Assembly: GCF_011386835.1 (NCBI RefSeq)
Contig: NC_088799.1
Location: 75,969,302-76,033,301 of the forward strand
DNA: 64,000 nucleotides
From: Chrysemys picta bellii
Lineage: Eukaryota > Chordata > Testudines > Emydidae
Direction: 5' to 3'
Notes under the pieces: model-generated
Database searches by the model: none
What the model saw: only the letters and a program-made list of their open reading frames with translations
What the model was told of the DNA's origin: nothing
Shown: positions 1 to 10,516 of the stretch, one piece after another
Position numbering within the stretch: the first letter of the stretch is position 1
Layout of the letters: each line of letters begins with the position of its first letter
Program-made: the position numbers and the translations under genes

Positions 1-678
1 TATTGCAGAAAGGGATCTGGGGGTCATTTAGCTTGTGGTCCACTATATGAGCTAAATATGTTGCAAAAAAAGCGAACATCATGCTGGGATGTATTAGCAG
101 GAGTGTTGTGAGCAAGACACGAGAAGTAATTCTTCTGCTCTACTCTGCACTGATTAGGCCTCACCTGGAGTATTGTGTCGAGTTCTGGGTGCCACATTTC
201 AAGAAGGATGTGGACAAATTGGAGAAAGTCCAGAGAAGAGCAACAAAAATGATTAAAGGTCTAGAAAACATGACATATGAGGGAAGATTGAAAAAATTAA
301 GTTTGTTTAGTCTGGAAAAGAGAAGACTGAGAGGGGACATGAGAACAGTTTTCAAGTATGTAAAAGGTTGTTACAAGGAAGAGGGAGAAGAATTGTTTTT
401 CTTAACCTCTGAGGATAGGACAAGAAGCAATGGGATTAAATTGCAGCAAGGGAGGTTTAGGTTGGACGTTAGGAAAAACTTCCTAACTGTCAGAGTGGTT
501 AAGCACTGGAATAAATTGCCTAGGGAGGTTGTGGAATCTCCATCATTGGAGACTTTTAAGAGCAGGCTAGACAGACACCTGTCAGGAATGTTCTACATAA
601 TACTTAGTCCTGCTATGAGTGCAGGGGATTGAACTAGATGATTTCTCAGTGTCTCTTCCAGTCCTATTATTCTATGAT
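1..678 (+). mobile_element. CR1-family LINE, 3' part of ORF2 and 3' end
   Basis: The reading frame 81-632 encodes the C-terminal tail of CR1 reverse transcriptase: [38 protein letters not shown], and [19 protein letters not shown]. The 3' end carries the CR1-typical TTCCAGTCCTATTATTCTATGATT at 656-678. The first 80 bases correspond to the preceding 'RDLGV' segment but are out of frame. The element is cut by the window start. It is antisense to CNKSR2 and shares its consensus with the copy at 51512-52235. Confidence 0.93.
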
Positions 679-1691
679 TATTCATAGAAATTATAAAAAA
701 TATATAAATCTAATTCTATCACACAGACATATGATATCCTAATTAAGTTGTGGTTGTGAAAAATGCCAAAGGAATTCTGAACCATCTATGTTAAGTACTG
801 TTCAAAGTGCTTCATTTAAATATTGATTTGATATTAGCATAGAATTTTAAGTAACAATTCCTTTTGTGAATCCAGAATTGCTTTAACTTAGAAAGCAAGG
901 AATCCTTGAATGACTTCAAACAGAGCTGTGCTTCCTTACACAAGCTAAAGATCTGGCCCCTTATCTCTATTTTGGTAAACTGAGACAAAGAATAGACTCT
1001 ATAATTAATTTCTTCCATTTTAACTCAAAATAGAGAGGAGAGGGAAAGTAGGATAACAAAGGTGAATGTTTGTGATTAGGGACTAGAATTAGCAATACTT
1101 CTACATTTTTCTACTTCACAGGGAGTTTGGTAAGAACTAGACTCACTGAAAAGCTTGAGTTTCTTATATCTTTAGAATAATTTTCTTAAGAAGTAACTGA
1201 AACAAATCTCTGCTGTAAAAGCCTGTAACCTTTTGGGTGACTCAGCTGTGACTTATTCAAATAACTAATTTTGGATACTGCAATTAGTGAACTATCTGAT
1301 TTATCTAAGATAAGCAAACAGGATTCCCTTTATGTTTACTGCTTGGGCAAATAAAAATGCATACAATACAAAGAAATAAACAAATAACGTATATGGCCAT
1401 CATCACCCAGACCATTTTGCTTGCAGGTTATATAATTCCTCCCCCCCCTGGGTATAATGACAATATAAATAATAATTGCAACCTTAACATTCTTAATATA
1501 GCTTTTTGTATGTAAAGTCAAGCACTCAAAAGTTAGGAAATACCAAAGTGGATCATGCCCAAGGAATGAATCAGATTTGTCTAGAGAATATATTGTCTGT
1601 AAGACCCTTGCCCCATTTCTTGCAGAAGTTGAAAGATCCATCTTGTGCAATGAATGAGGTAGGTGTCCTGTGGAAAAATACTAGGGATATA
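679..1691. other. CNKSR2 intron, no recognised element
   Basis: AT-rich sequence with a short poly-C run near 1440. I see no coding exon or recognisable repeat here. The open frames on both strands are short and unstructured. Confidence 0.6.
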
Positions 1692-1910
1692 ATAACATAA
1701 GAATGGCAATACCAGGTCAGACTAACAGTCCATCTAGCCCAGTATCCTGTCTCTGACAATGGCCAGTGCCACATGCTTCTGAGAGTTGGAAATTTAGGGA
1801 CACTGGGAGCAGAGGGTTCAGTCCCTAACCATCTTGGCTATTAGCCATGAATGGACTATGCTCCATGAATTTACCTAATTCTTTTTTGAACCCATTTATA
1901 TACATCCCAT
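1692..1910 (-). mobile_element. CR1-type LINE 3' fragment
   Basis: The start (TAACATAAGAATGGCAATAC, then GTCAGACTAACAGTCCATCTAG) is the reverse complement of a CR1 subfamily 3' end. The same subfamily appears in the opposite orientation at 4037-4220, where the end reads CCGTTCTTATGTTCTTA. The shared core is 'cagtatcctgtc...gacagtggccaatgcca'. No coding capacity. Confidence 0.75.
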
Positions 1911-3572
1911 GTGATCATGTAATTAAAGATGATCATAATGAACATGCACAGGGATGTTGAATTAAGGTTGCACAGACAACCTTATGTGGTCCAACATAGG
2001 TTGAACATTTTGTCAATGGATGTCACAGTATTTGCTGACCATAGAAAGTTGATATTCAGGAATCCTGGTTTCAGTTCCAGGTTCACGAGGGGAGTAGGCT
2101 CTAGTGGTTATAATTCTTCTGCCACAGTCTCCCGTTGGTTTCTGTCCCCCCCCTCTCCTACCTAGGACTTCTGCCTCCATCCCCTTCTGAGGTAATTGAG
2201 CCCCACAGCACTCACCTACAGGACTCCTCACTCCTGCCCTCACACTCTGGTTTGTGGCCCCCTCCCTATTCTTATCCACCACCACCTTCCTCCTAAGCTA
2301 TCCCTATCTGTCCCAGCTCAGCTTCAGTTCTTTCTCCTACACCTTTATCCCTTTTCTGCCCCTTCCCCCAGATCCGGTCTCCCTCTGTTTGCCCCACCCA
2401 CCAACTCCTGAAATCTCTTCCCCTGCTATTCCTTCCTAGCCCTCTCCCCTTTCACCTTCACCCCTCATATTCCAGTAAGGTGGCGTCTTCTTTTCCTCCA
2501 CATTGCTTTTGCACCAGAGCACATGAGAGACCATCTCCCTGCTCTCAGTTCTTGTGCCTAATGCCACAATGGCCTCAGGCAACCAGGAAAAGCAATTGTA
2601 GGGAAAGGCCTGCTCAGACCCTGGAGCCCCAAGCTGACAGGTGGTCCTTTTGGACAATATTACTGCCAAACTCTAACAAGCCTCTACTGATCATGTGCCA
2701 ACTGAGATTTTTTTCATAGGCCTAGAACTTGGCTAAATTTGGGAAGATAAAAAGCCCATCTCTGAAACTAGGATGACCTCCCTGCAAAATTTCAACTCTC
2801 TGCTGCAAAGGATGTATGTGCTACAGCTTCTTAAATAGTGGTAAGAATTTTTTTAAATGGACAAAACATAGTATTTTCCTTAATTCTGTTCTCAGAAACA
2901 GCTGAAGCATTTTATATGAAATTTTAAAAAATTCAGTGTGAGCCAGACTGGCATGGGAAATTTGGGCCTGAATGGTTAAAGTTTGGAAAGTGTAAGGCAA
3001 CCTTAACTACCAACTCCACCAATAATAAAATAAAATAAAATAATAGAGCTCCTGTTTTAGCACTTTCAAAGAACCATGCCTGACATCTTAGTGGGAGAGG
3101 TGCTTTCACAGAGTAAAATGGTTAGTGTTTTGTTAGTGAGGATCCCCAATCAGGTGCAGCCAGAGAAATTGCCCTTGAAATTGTGAAAGTGATGAATGGA
3201 ACAATATGTATTTACTGTTTCCTTCATAACTTTGTTTTTCCCCAACAGAACTGTTTTGATGGCTTTTTTTTAGGTCTTCATTTTAAGTTTTGTGAAATAA
3301 AATTAATTAAAACATGTTTACTCCTTTGCTGCTTTAATTCTCAAAGTAGTATTTTATGTTAACAAATGTATATATTGCTAAAATTCTACTACTAATTAAT
3401 TGTATCTACAATTATCTTAATTTCACTAAATTGTATTTTTATGTTACATGGAATTGTCTGGTATCCAAAACACTAATTCAGATTTGTGACACACCCTTTT
3501 CTACTTATAATACATGCAACAAATTGCACAAGGAAGATTATTACTATTATCATATGAATTACAGTAGCACTT
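1911..3572. other. CNKSR2 intron with a pyrimidine-rich block
   Basis: About 2150-2480 is strongly C+T rich on the plus strand, so frames there read as Pro/Ser/Leu-rich low complexity and are not genes. Around 2050-2125 there is tRNA-SINE-like wording (TCTAGTGGTTATAA), too degraded to assign. A (TAAAA)n stretch lies near 3026-3045. The rest is AT-rich and unassigned. Confidence 0.5.
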
Positions 3573-3662
3573 AAAGAACAGGAGTACTTGTGGCACCTTA
3601 GAGACTAACAAATTTATTAAAGCATAAGCTTTCGTGGACTACAGCCCACTTCTTCGGATGCA
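3573..3662 (-). mobile_element. Penelope-like retroelement 3' tail
   Basis: The tail reads AACAGGAGTACTTGTGGCAC, CTTAGAGACTAACAAATTTA, AAGCATAAGCTTTCGTGG and ends CAGCCCACTTCTTCGGATGCA. The same family is at 5140-5265, 31819-31938 and 45218-45318. A hairpin (GTGGACT/AGCCCAC) next to CTTCTTCGG resembles the GAAGAAG plus hairpin end of Penelope-like elements. I recognise the family as very abundant in turtles; the Penelope assignment is inference. Confidence 0.7.
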
Positions 3663-3752
3663 CTTAGAGACTATAACCAAGATTAGAGTCCCATTGTGCT
3701 AGGCACTGGACAAACAGAGCGAGAGACAGTCCTTGCCCTGAAGAGCATACAA
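3663..3752 (+). repeat. Old interspersed repeat ('tgtgctaggcactggacaaac' family)
   Basis: The core TCCCATTGTGCTAGGCACTG and GAGACAGTCCTTGCCCTGAAG also occur, more degraded, at 13145-13245 and 32385-32525. The family looks like an ancient amniote SINE or LINE tail. I cannot name it. Confidence 0.55.
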
Positions 3753-3912
3753 TTAGAGCTGGTCAGGAATTTTGTGACAACACAGTTTTTCCATCAGAAA
3801 ATGATGAGCCGTTGAAACTGAAACCTTTTCCAGGAACAAACCAGTTTCAGTGAAACTTCTGTTGTGAAAAGTTTCACAGTTCCAGGATGGAATTTCTCAT
3901 CAAAACCAGAGG
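3753..3912. mobile_element. MITE fragment, 'tagagctggtc' family
   Basis: Begins TAGAGCTGGTCAGGAATTTT and continues through self-complementary GAAAC/GTTTC-rich sequence. Related copies are at 43587-43922 (ending TTTTTGACCAGCTCT) and 55223-55560. It is non-coding. The superfamily is not determined here. Confidence 0.5.
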
Positions 3913-3924
3913 GAGAGAGAAAAA

Positions 3925-4036
3925 GAGACCAACCTTGGTTAGGGCACTTGCCTAGAATGTAGGAGATGAAGGTTCAAGTCCCTACTCTGCCTGAGTAAGA
4001 CCAGGGACTTGAATATCTTGGTATCCTACATACCAA
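3925..4036 (+). mobile_element. tRNA-derived SINE fragment
   Basis: The head contains A-box-like GGTTAGGGCACTTG and, 30 bases on, B-box-like GGTTCAAGTCC. Spacing and wording fit a pol III tRNA-like promoter. It runs directly into the CR1 3' end at 4037. A weaker copy of the same head is near 4335-4400 (GCCCAGTGGTTATGCAACTC). Confidence 0.5.
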
Positions 4037-4220
4037 GGAATGGTGTCCCTAGCCTCTGTTTGTCAGAGGGTGGTGATGGACGGCAGGAGAGAGATCATTT
4101 GATCATTACCTGTTAGGTTCACTCCCTCTGGGGCACCTGGCATTGGCCACTGTCAGTAGACAGGATACTGGGCTGGATGGACCTTTGGTCTGACCCAGTA
4201 CGGCCGTTCTTATGTTCTTA
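4037..4220 (+). mobile_element. CR1-type LINE 3' end
   Basis: Contains GTCCCTAGCCTCTGTTTG, GGGCACCTGGCATTGGCCAC and CTGGATGGACCTTTGGTCTG, ending CGGCCGTTCTTATGTTCTTA. This is the plus-orientation counterpart of the fragment at 1692-1910. Confidence 0.75.
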
Positions 4221-4599
4221 TACTAGACAAGTTCCCTAATGACAACGCTGTTGGCTATACTGGGATGGGTCCCTTCCATTGGAGTTATTCCACTTTGTAA
4301 TAATTAAATGCTCATTGGCCAAGAGAGAGAGAAATTAGCTTTATTGCCCAGTGGTTATGCAACTCATTTGGGAGATGGGAGACCAGTACCAGATTTACAG
4401 GTGCCAATGGTGCCATATCCACACTCAGAAGTGGCCCTGGTGCCCGGACTGTCACTCCTCCCTGAGCCCCTGCCCCCACTCGGCCTCTCTACTGATCCCC
4501 CCCATGCGAGCAGCGACTGGGACCGTGGGGGAAGAAGCCGAGTAGGGATGGGGCCTCGGGGCAGAGCATGGCCACAGTTCAGGTGCCAGGGCCCGCAAA
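4221..4599. other. Repeat-derived intron sequence, GC-rich 4395-4590
   Basis: A tRNA-SINE-like head lies near 4335-4400. A GC-rich block follows, bounded by two CAGGTGCCA words (about 4398 and 4580), which looks like a short transposon but shows no clear target-site duplication. Frames here are not genes. Confidence 0.35.
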
Positions 4600-5800
4600 A
4601 GGTTAATCTGGCTCTGTGGAAGACCCAGAGATTTTTTGACGAATTGCAACACCATGTTCCAGTGAAGATATTGTGCTAAGGGTGCATGGTAACTAGCAAT
4701 ATTGATTTGTAAACTTGATGAAGAGTAGCTCTTTCTGAAAATAAATCTAATTTTGTTATATCTTTGTCCTTTGGAGTCGTTTTCAGTGGCCCTTGCTCTC
4801 TGGATCATTCAGGTACAGTGGCTGCTAACAAGATACTTTGACTGGGTGTGTGTAGAAATGTTTGAAACCAGTTGAAGGTAATTGATAGTTCCTGACTGTG
4901 TTCTTTGAAGTAGGAGCCACAGATGATAGGGTCTGCCAAAGAGGTCTTGCCGGCTCTAAAATCCCTCATTAATTGGCATGGACAATTTTCCAGGCATTGA
5001 CGTGCATAAGACGTCAATCAGCTTGTGTGATTTTTCCTGTGCTACCTCCACAAGTTTGTCAAGAGTATCTGCCATTCAGCACAGAAGTTCTATAGAGGAC
5101 ATCACCCTACTGTTGATACCAAGGTACCATGTGAAGTATTCAAAGTAGCAGCCGTGTTAGTCTGTATCCGCAAAAAGAACAGGAGTACTTGTGGCACCTT
5201 AGAGACTAACAAATTTATTTGAGCATAAGCTTTCGTGGGCTACAGCCCACTTCTTCGGATGCATCGTGAAGTATGGAGCTCCATGTGGGACAGTGCTTTT
5301 GCTTGGTGACCTGGCTCTCTGAGGATGTCAGAGGGACCTGATTTGGGCTGTGAACAACCCTTTGGCTGAGTAGCTTGAGGAAATTTATCCCTCTTTTTAC
5401 TAGATCACAGAGAGCATGATCTACACCTGTGCTCACTGTGGGAAAGGTGTTTCTTTCTATCCCTTCCAGATTACTGAGTAGAGGCAGACTTAGCCACTCT
5501 CTGCTGGTCTCAGGCAGTGATGTGTTCTTTGAAGATTGAGCTCAGAGTTGAGCCACTGTTCACAGGAGCATGCAGGGAAGAAGCCTGACAGGACCCTTTT
5601 CCTCTCCTGCTTTGAGGAAGCTCTCATTGAGCACTCCAGGAGAAATAGCCTAAGCTGAGACTTTTTCACTTTCTGCATCCTCTTAGAAAAGCTATGGCAG
5701 ACGGAACCAAATATTGAGTATGTGGCCCTCTCCAAGGCAAACAATGCACTTCTGCATGCCTGTTGTTCAGAGGAATAGCTGCATCACAAGGGGAGCACGT
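4600..5800 (-). pseudogene. DIRS-like retrotransposon ORF1 (gag-like) remnant
   Basis: Minus-strand fragments in order: a Cys/His segment reading CIVCLGEGH near 5740; an unassigned middle; FQTFLHTPSQSILLAA near 4850; then KDKDITKLDLF and YSSSSLQINIASYHAPLAQY near 4700-4770. The last pieces match the vertebrate DIRS ORF1 pattern 'K-D-x-LDLFGRKxYSSSSLQ-(R/I)-A-x-xQALL'. Stops and frameshifts are frequent, and it is split by the Penelope-like tail at 5140-5265. The terminal repeats and pol of this copy are not adjacent. It is in the sense orientation of CNKSR2. Confidence 0.6.
5140..5265 (-). mobile_element. Penelope-like 3' tail with 9-bp target-site duplication
   Basis: A near complete tail, from CAAAGTAGCAGCCGTGTTAG to CACTTCTTCGGATGCATC. 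The sequence GTGAAGTAT occurs directly on both sides (5131-5139 and 5266-5274), marking an insertion into the DIRS ORF1 remnant. The terminal hairpin GTGGGCTACAGCCCAC (5245-5260) is perfect. Confidence 0.8.
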
Positions 5801-6248
5801 TTTAAACCCTAGGGACTTAGGTTCAGCCATCTCAGCTAGCTTCAAGTACCAGGGAATTCCATAACACTAAAAGTTTTTTTTTTTTTTAGACCCAATGGAC
5901 ATGAAAAAATATGAAAAACTACACTCAGCACTATACTAACTACATAGACAAAAAATGATTGAAGAGAACTAGACACTGCCAAAGGTTCTGCCTTGGAACC
6001 AGGGATGGTGAGAAGGAACTGAGGGAAAGTTGGGCCTACTCTACCCTTTATACCCTCGGATACAAAGGGTTTAGTGGGCAGCATACAGTATTGGGCTGGG
6101 AGCTGCCTTGTGGGGAGTGTTAGGTGTAGGGTGTAGCTGGAGGGGCGATGGCAGGAGGGGTGGTCCTAGTGCTGGAAGCCAGCAGGGGGCTCAGCCTGCA
6201 CTTCTGCAAACACATTTTATCCTCATGGAAAGAGGCAAGGGGGGGAGG
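5801..6248. other. CNKSR2 intron, no recognised element
   Basis: Contains a 15-base poly-T near 5874 and may include the upstream leader of the DIRS remnant at 4600-5800. No coding evidence. Confidence 0.4.
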
Positions 6249-6435
6249 AGGGATAGCTCAGTGGTTTGAGCATTGGCCTGCTAAACCCAGGTTTGTGAGT
6301 TCAATCCTTGAGGGGGCCACTTAGAGACCTGGGGCAAAATCAGTACTTGGTTCTACCAGTGAAGGCAGGGGGCTGAACTCAATGACCTTTCAGGGTCCCT
6401 TCCAGCTCTATGAGATAGGTATATCTCCATATATT
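6249..6435 (+). mobile_element. Tortoise-type tRNA-derived SINE with CR1-like tail
   Basis: The tRNA-like head is GGGATAGCTCAGTGGTTTGA (A box) and GTGAGTTCAATCCTTGAGGG (B box). The body ends in GGGTCCCTTCCAGCTCTATG, the same wording as a CR1 3' end. Published work on tortoise SINEs showed that their tails derive from CR1 LINE 3' ends, and this copy fits. A minus-strand relative is at 49630-49792. Confidence 0.88.
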
Positions 6436-7105
6436 ATATTAAATCAATCTCAGGCACCCAGGTACCAAAAGCAGAAAATGTGTGGACAGTTACTTGAGGA
6501 AGAATGTACTTTGCAATTTCTCTGAAGCCAATGGTTTCCAATGGTGTCACACTGACAGAAGTGGGCATTTTCTAGTTACCAGACCTGTTACACTATGCAA
6601 AGGTGCTATGATCTCACTGGCACTAATATGGCACTGACATGTTTCTAATAGAGAGATTTCAGCATAGAGACTCAGACTGAAATCCTGGCCCCACTGAAGT
6701 CAAGGGAAACATTCTCATTTACCTCATTGGAGCCAGGAAGCAAGTACAGACAGGTAACAGCGTACTAATCAGAGGATGCATTTTCTTACAAGTGTATCTC
6801 AAATGTAGTCTCCCTTTATATTCAGCTATGATTTTACTGTCCCCCAAATTATTTTATACAGTTCATGAAAATATAAAAATGAAATATCTTGACTTTTTAT
6901 TATAAAAGAAATGGTCAAGTCGTCAAAGTAGCCTCAGCCCAACCTTCTTCTGTATACACAATCATTTACACACTTAATTCTGCACTTTCAATGCAAACTC
7001 AAGTGTTCTCGGATTTAAAAATAGTTCTTACCAAAAAGCAGTTCAAAAGATCAATGATTAGTTATGTTTTCACTCAGATCTCATGCAAAAGTGGGTTAAT
7101 TTGAG
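6436..7105. other. CNKSR2 intron with one old degraded repeat
   Basis: Around 6664-6735, CTGAAATCCTGGCCCCACTG and AAGTCAAGGGA resemble one arm of an old palindromic amniote repeat. Otherwise AT-rich and unassigned. Confidence 0.4.
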
Positions 7106-7232
7106 GACTTCAATGGCTCAGACACAGGTTTGATACAGGAGTGGGTGGGTTAGATTCTGTGGCCTGCGTTGTGCAGGAGGTCAAGCTAGATGATCACAAT
7201 GGTCCCTTCTGACCTTAAAGTCTATGATTCTA
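7106..7232 (+). mobile_element. CR1-like 3' end fragment
   Basis: AGATTCTGTGGCCTGCGTTG, CAGGAGGTCAAGCTAGATGA and TGGTCCCTTCTGACCTTAAA lead to GTCTATGATTCT, a CR1-type 3' terminus. Relatives end the LINE at 31242 and lie nested near 30541-30766. Confidence 0.75.
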
Positions 7233-7917
7233 CAAAAAAAAAATCAATGTGTAAGTCTCTAATGCCCTGACTGGTGTTTTATTTCATTATGGTTCTTTGA
7301 AAAAAGTCCTTTAGGTTTAGTTTGCATTTCAGAATGATGCAGTGCACGCAAGTATGTTTTCCCTTCATCTTCTCCATATAAACATTCATCACCTTTGGAC
7401 TTGTAATTGTTACGTACTGTAGATATCATCTGGGTCAAGATCTATAATTGCTATTGAAAATGTATTCAAATCTTCAGAAATTAATATGTTAATAATCCTT
7501 TAAGTGATCTCTCTTGTAATTTATGACAAACACAATGAATATGCAAGCTGACATAAAGGAAACATCAAAGGCTAATAGCATCACATCAGGCTAGCAAGGA
7601 AAAGCAAACCTAAAAGTTGCTAATATTCCCATACTATGCCCATTTCTATATTAACTGAGAATAAGAATGTTTAGAGAAAGCCTTTCTGAGTCTAGACAGA
7701 AGTTACTCTATGCACTTAGACATATTAGATGTTTAATTATGTTTCTTGGTGAATTTGCTTTAAACTTTAATTAAGCTGTGCCTAGTCTGCCAGCCTTATC
7801 CTTTTTAATGAATTTGTTCTTCAGGTGGATGTTTCCAAATTCTCACTGTTCCAGCTATGACCATGTAAAATTTGGCATTTTACATTGAAACTAAGAAAAA
7901 AATCTGTAAAACCTTTA
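7233..7917. other. CNKSR2 intron, no recognised element
   Basis: AT-rich unique-looking sequence. I see nothing I can assign. Confidence 0.55.
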
Positions 7918-8493
7918 GGCTATGTCTACACTACCGGCCTTCCGGCGGCACAGTTGCGCCGCTGTAAGGTCTCCTGAGTAGCCGCTCTATGCCTGTGGGA
8001 GAGAGCTCTCCCACCGGCATAATTAAACACCCCCAACGAGCGGCGGTAGTTATGTTAGCTGGAGATGCTCTCCCACCAACAGGGGCGGCTCCAGGCACCA
8101 GCGCAGCAAGCGCGGGCCTGGGGCGGCAAGTCGCGGAGGGCGGCCTGCCGGTCGTTGTGAGGGCGGCCGTCAGGCTCCCTTCAGCGGCATGCCTGCGGGA
8201 GGTCCACCGGTCCCGTGGCTTCGGCGGTAATTTGGCAGCGGGGATGCTGAAGGCACGGCACCGGTGGACCTCCTGCAGGCATGCCGCCGAATCCGTGTGG
8301 CCAGCGGACTGCCCACAGGTGTGCCGCCGAAAGCCGCCCGACTGCCGTGCTTGGGGCAGCAAAAGCCATAGAGCCACCCCTGCCACCAACATAGCGCTGT
8401 GCACACCAGCACTTTTGTTGGTGAAGCTTATGTTGGTCAGGGGTTTTTTTTGCTAAAAGTTTTGGCAACAAAAGTGCTGGTATAGACAATGCC
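7918..8493. mobile_element. Harbinger-like MITE carrying a nested hAT
   Basis: Termini GGCTATGTCTACAC and, inverted, GGCATTGTCTATAC. The trinucleotide TTA flanks both ends (7915-7917 and 8494-8496), as expected for PIF/Harbinger elements. Without the nested element at 8081-8382 it would be about 266 bp. Related copies: 44286-44576 and 59593-59887. Non-coding. Confidence 0.75.
8081..8382. mobile_element. Non-autonomous hAT, GC-rich 'caggggcggctc' family
   Basis: Termini AGGGGCGGCTCC and GAGCCACCCCTG are inverted repeats. CCACCAAC lies on both sides (8073-8080 and 8383-8390), an 8-bp hAT-type duplication. The interior repeats 'ggaggtccaccgg' and 'cggcatgcctgc' words in both directions. Sister copies: 14323-14485 and 60890-61186. 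Long open frames here are a by-product of GC richness. Confidence 0.85.
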
Positions 8494-8496
8494 TTA

Positions 8497-9299
8497 GTTT
8501 ATCAGAATAATTTTTCAGTTGCTCATACACTGCAGTAACCTCATATTCACAGTCCATTGTAATTTTGACTTTGACTTCAACAGGAGTGGGAACAAATCCA
8601 TTGTGGATCTCAAATGTACATAAACTACAATGGAAAGGAGCTTGGCATACTCATGAAGTTTTCAACAGGCTGAGATGAGCCAGTGTGAATACATTAGCAA
8701 CTGACCATGCACAGGATCCATAAAAGCAAAGGGAATCAAAAACAAGGACCATGAATGTTTTGAGTAGGGTTTTATACTGTTGTCAACTCAAAATTAAAAT
8801 GTACTGATAAGATATAAGATTTATACTGAATGTTTTTCATTGACAAAACAAATATATTAATATACATTAAATATAATTTCATCTACTTTTTATTTCATTG
8901 TAAGATTACTCTCTGTGGGTTATAGGTCAATTTTTATCAAACCATTTTAAAAAGGAAAAATGTAGCTAGATAAATATACGCTATTAAATAACTTAGTTTT
9001 TATTTAATTTGTTGAAATAGAAAATCAATTACAACTCATTTAAAACCATAAAGGCCTTCACTTTTTTTAAATATACTTATATTTATAGATAATTAGCAAA
9101 CTTATTATATTTGCAGACCAGACACAGAGCAATGGGATGTTAATTAAACTGGTAGCTCTGGCAGGGACATTTTGGTTAAACTACAATATGACTGATGTAC
9201 CTCCTCCCTCTACATTCTGACGTTCTTATATTTATTAAAAATTAACAAACAGAAGGACCTTCCTTTCTACCTACCTCTCCCTAATCCACAACAAAGGAA
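8497..9299. other. CNKSR2 intron, no recognised element
   Basis: Very AT-rich, especially 8800-9120. No supported gene or repeat. Confidence 0.55.
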
Positions 9300-9343
9300 G
9301 GAGAAAATCTGTCTCACTTACCTGGAAATTTTCATTCTGGGTA

Positions 9344-9389
9344 GGTGGATAGGTCCATAAATTCAGTAGTTATAGGTTCTCCAGTTTCC
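9344..9389 (+). repeat. DIRS element 1 left terminal repeat
   Basis: GGTGGATAGGTCCATAAATT with CAGTAGTTATAGGTTCTCCA is the inverse of the right end 12185-12228. Inverted rather than direct termini are diagnostic of DIRS-like elements. Confidence 0.8.
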
Positions 9390-9724
9390 ATACAGACTGC
9401 TACAAAAGGCAGAATCAGATATTTTGATTGGCTTGGCTAACTGTCCAGAGAGCTCCTCTCACTGAAGAGCCCCTCCAGAGAGTTGCTTCCAAAAGCTGCT
9501 GTTATATCTGAATGAAACACTCTTTCACGTATTAACAATAGCAGAAAATCTGCCCAGCAACTAAGAAGCAGAATTGCCCAACCTGACAAAAACATATAAA
9601 CTGGGATAACCTTGAAGGTCATCGATAAACTGTAAGAATACGGTTATCCATCAGTTCTTCCCTAAAAAACAACACAATATCATTGAGCAGTCACCCCACA
9701 GACGGAATAAAGAAAGGTGGTGGG

Positions 9725-9840
9725 ATGAATTTATGGACCCATTTTTCTACCCATAACAAAAATTTGTCGGTAAGTGATACAAGTTTTCTCATTCTCACTA
9801 CAGAGGATGGATCCATACATTTAGTAGTGATGGGATTTCT
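9725..9840. repeat. DIRS element 1 internal repeats of the terminal word
   Basis: 9725-9752 (ATGAATTTATGGACCC, then TTTTTCTACCC) is an inverted copy of the left terminus. 9789-9840 (GGATGGATCCATACATTTAG, then TAGTGATGGGATTTCT) is a direct copy. This could be the internal complementary region used to rebuild ends during DIRS replication; that role is inference. Confidence 0.65.
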
Positions 9841-9881
9841 GTAGCAGTACCCCTGCCATCAAATATCAATTGTTGGGTGGG

Positions 9882-10136
9882 CTAAGGGTGAGCTACAGCT
9901 TGCAGAATTCTCCTGCCAAAGTCTGCTTCACCAGACTGAAGACTATCAGTCTTGTAGAATTCCGTGAACATATGCACCCAGTAAACCTGTCCATATGGTG
10001 CACTGGACCCATTGGCCCATGAGACTGCCGTTGTCTTAGTGGAATGGTCTGTAAGCTTGAATGGGGGGAGATTATTCCTTAGCTTTGCATGCATTGGAAA
10101 TTCCCTCCTGCACTGCCAACCTCCCCCAAGCCCCAC
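9882..10136 (-). pseudogene. DIRS element 1 tyrosine recombinase, C-terminal remnant
   Basis: Reads DHSTKTTAVSWANGS, TEFYKTDSLQSGEADFGRR and ILQAVAHP, matching the end of DIRS recombinases ('HSTR...W A', '(R/F)-x-FY-x-D', 'FGR-x-ILQA'). The catalytic H-x-x-R appears as H-S-T-K here, so the Arg is lost. The candidate catalytic Tyr is in EFYKTD. Confidence 0.75.
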
Positions 10137-10516
10137 AATATAACTTGATGTAGAGCACCTGGAAGTTCTCTGTCCCCTAACCCTGTTGTGATTAGAACAA
10201 ACAAAGCAGAAGTTTTACTGAGGGACTTTTTTCTCTAACACAGATCTTAATTGGCCTCCACAAGTCTAAGGTGTGCCAAACCCTTTCTTTCGGATGGGCT
10301 GGATTTGGGCAAAAAGCAGGGAGCGAAATCTCCTGGGATTAGTGGTGGAAGATAATTATTGCAGGGATGGATGAAGGGTCTGTCTGTAGTACCACCCTTT
10401 CATTATGGGGAAATACCCGCCCCACACACATACACAATTCTGAGGGAGGACAGAGAGGGGGCTCCCAACAATGATACCCTTCACACAGGAGTTATGACCA
10501 CTACAAACCTTAATTA

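Noticed and set aside
2196..2440. Proline/serine-rich frames
   Set aside because: Pyrimidine-rich low-complexity sequence, with several overlapping frames of the same kind.
6249..6330. True tRNA gene
   Set aside because: A and B boxes are present, but the acceptor stem does not close, and a CR1-like tail follows. It is a SINE. The same applies to 40250-40366 and 49630-49792.
7931..8489. Pairs of 100-157 codon frames on both strands
   Set aside because: They come from the GC-rich symmetric hAT at 8081-8382; the same frames appear at the sister copy 60890-61186.
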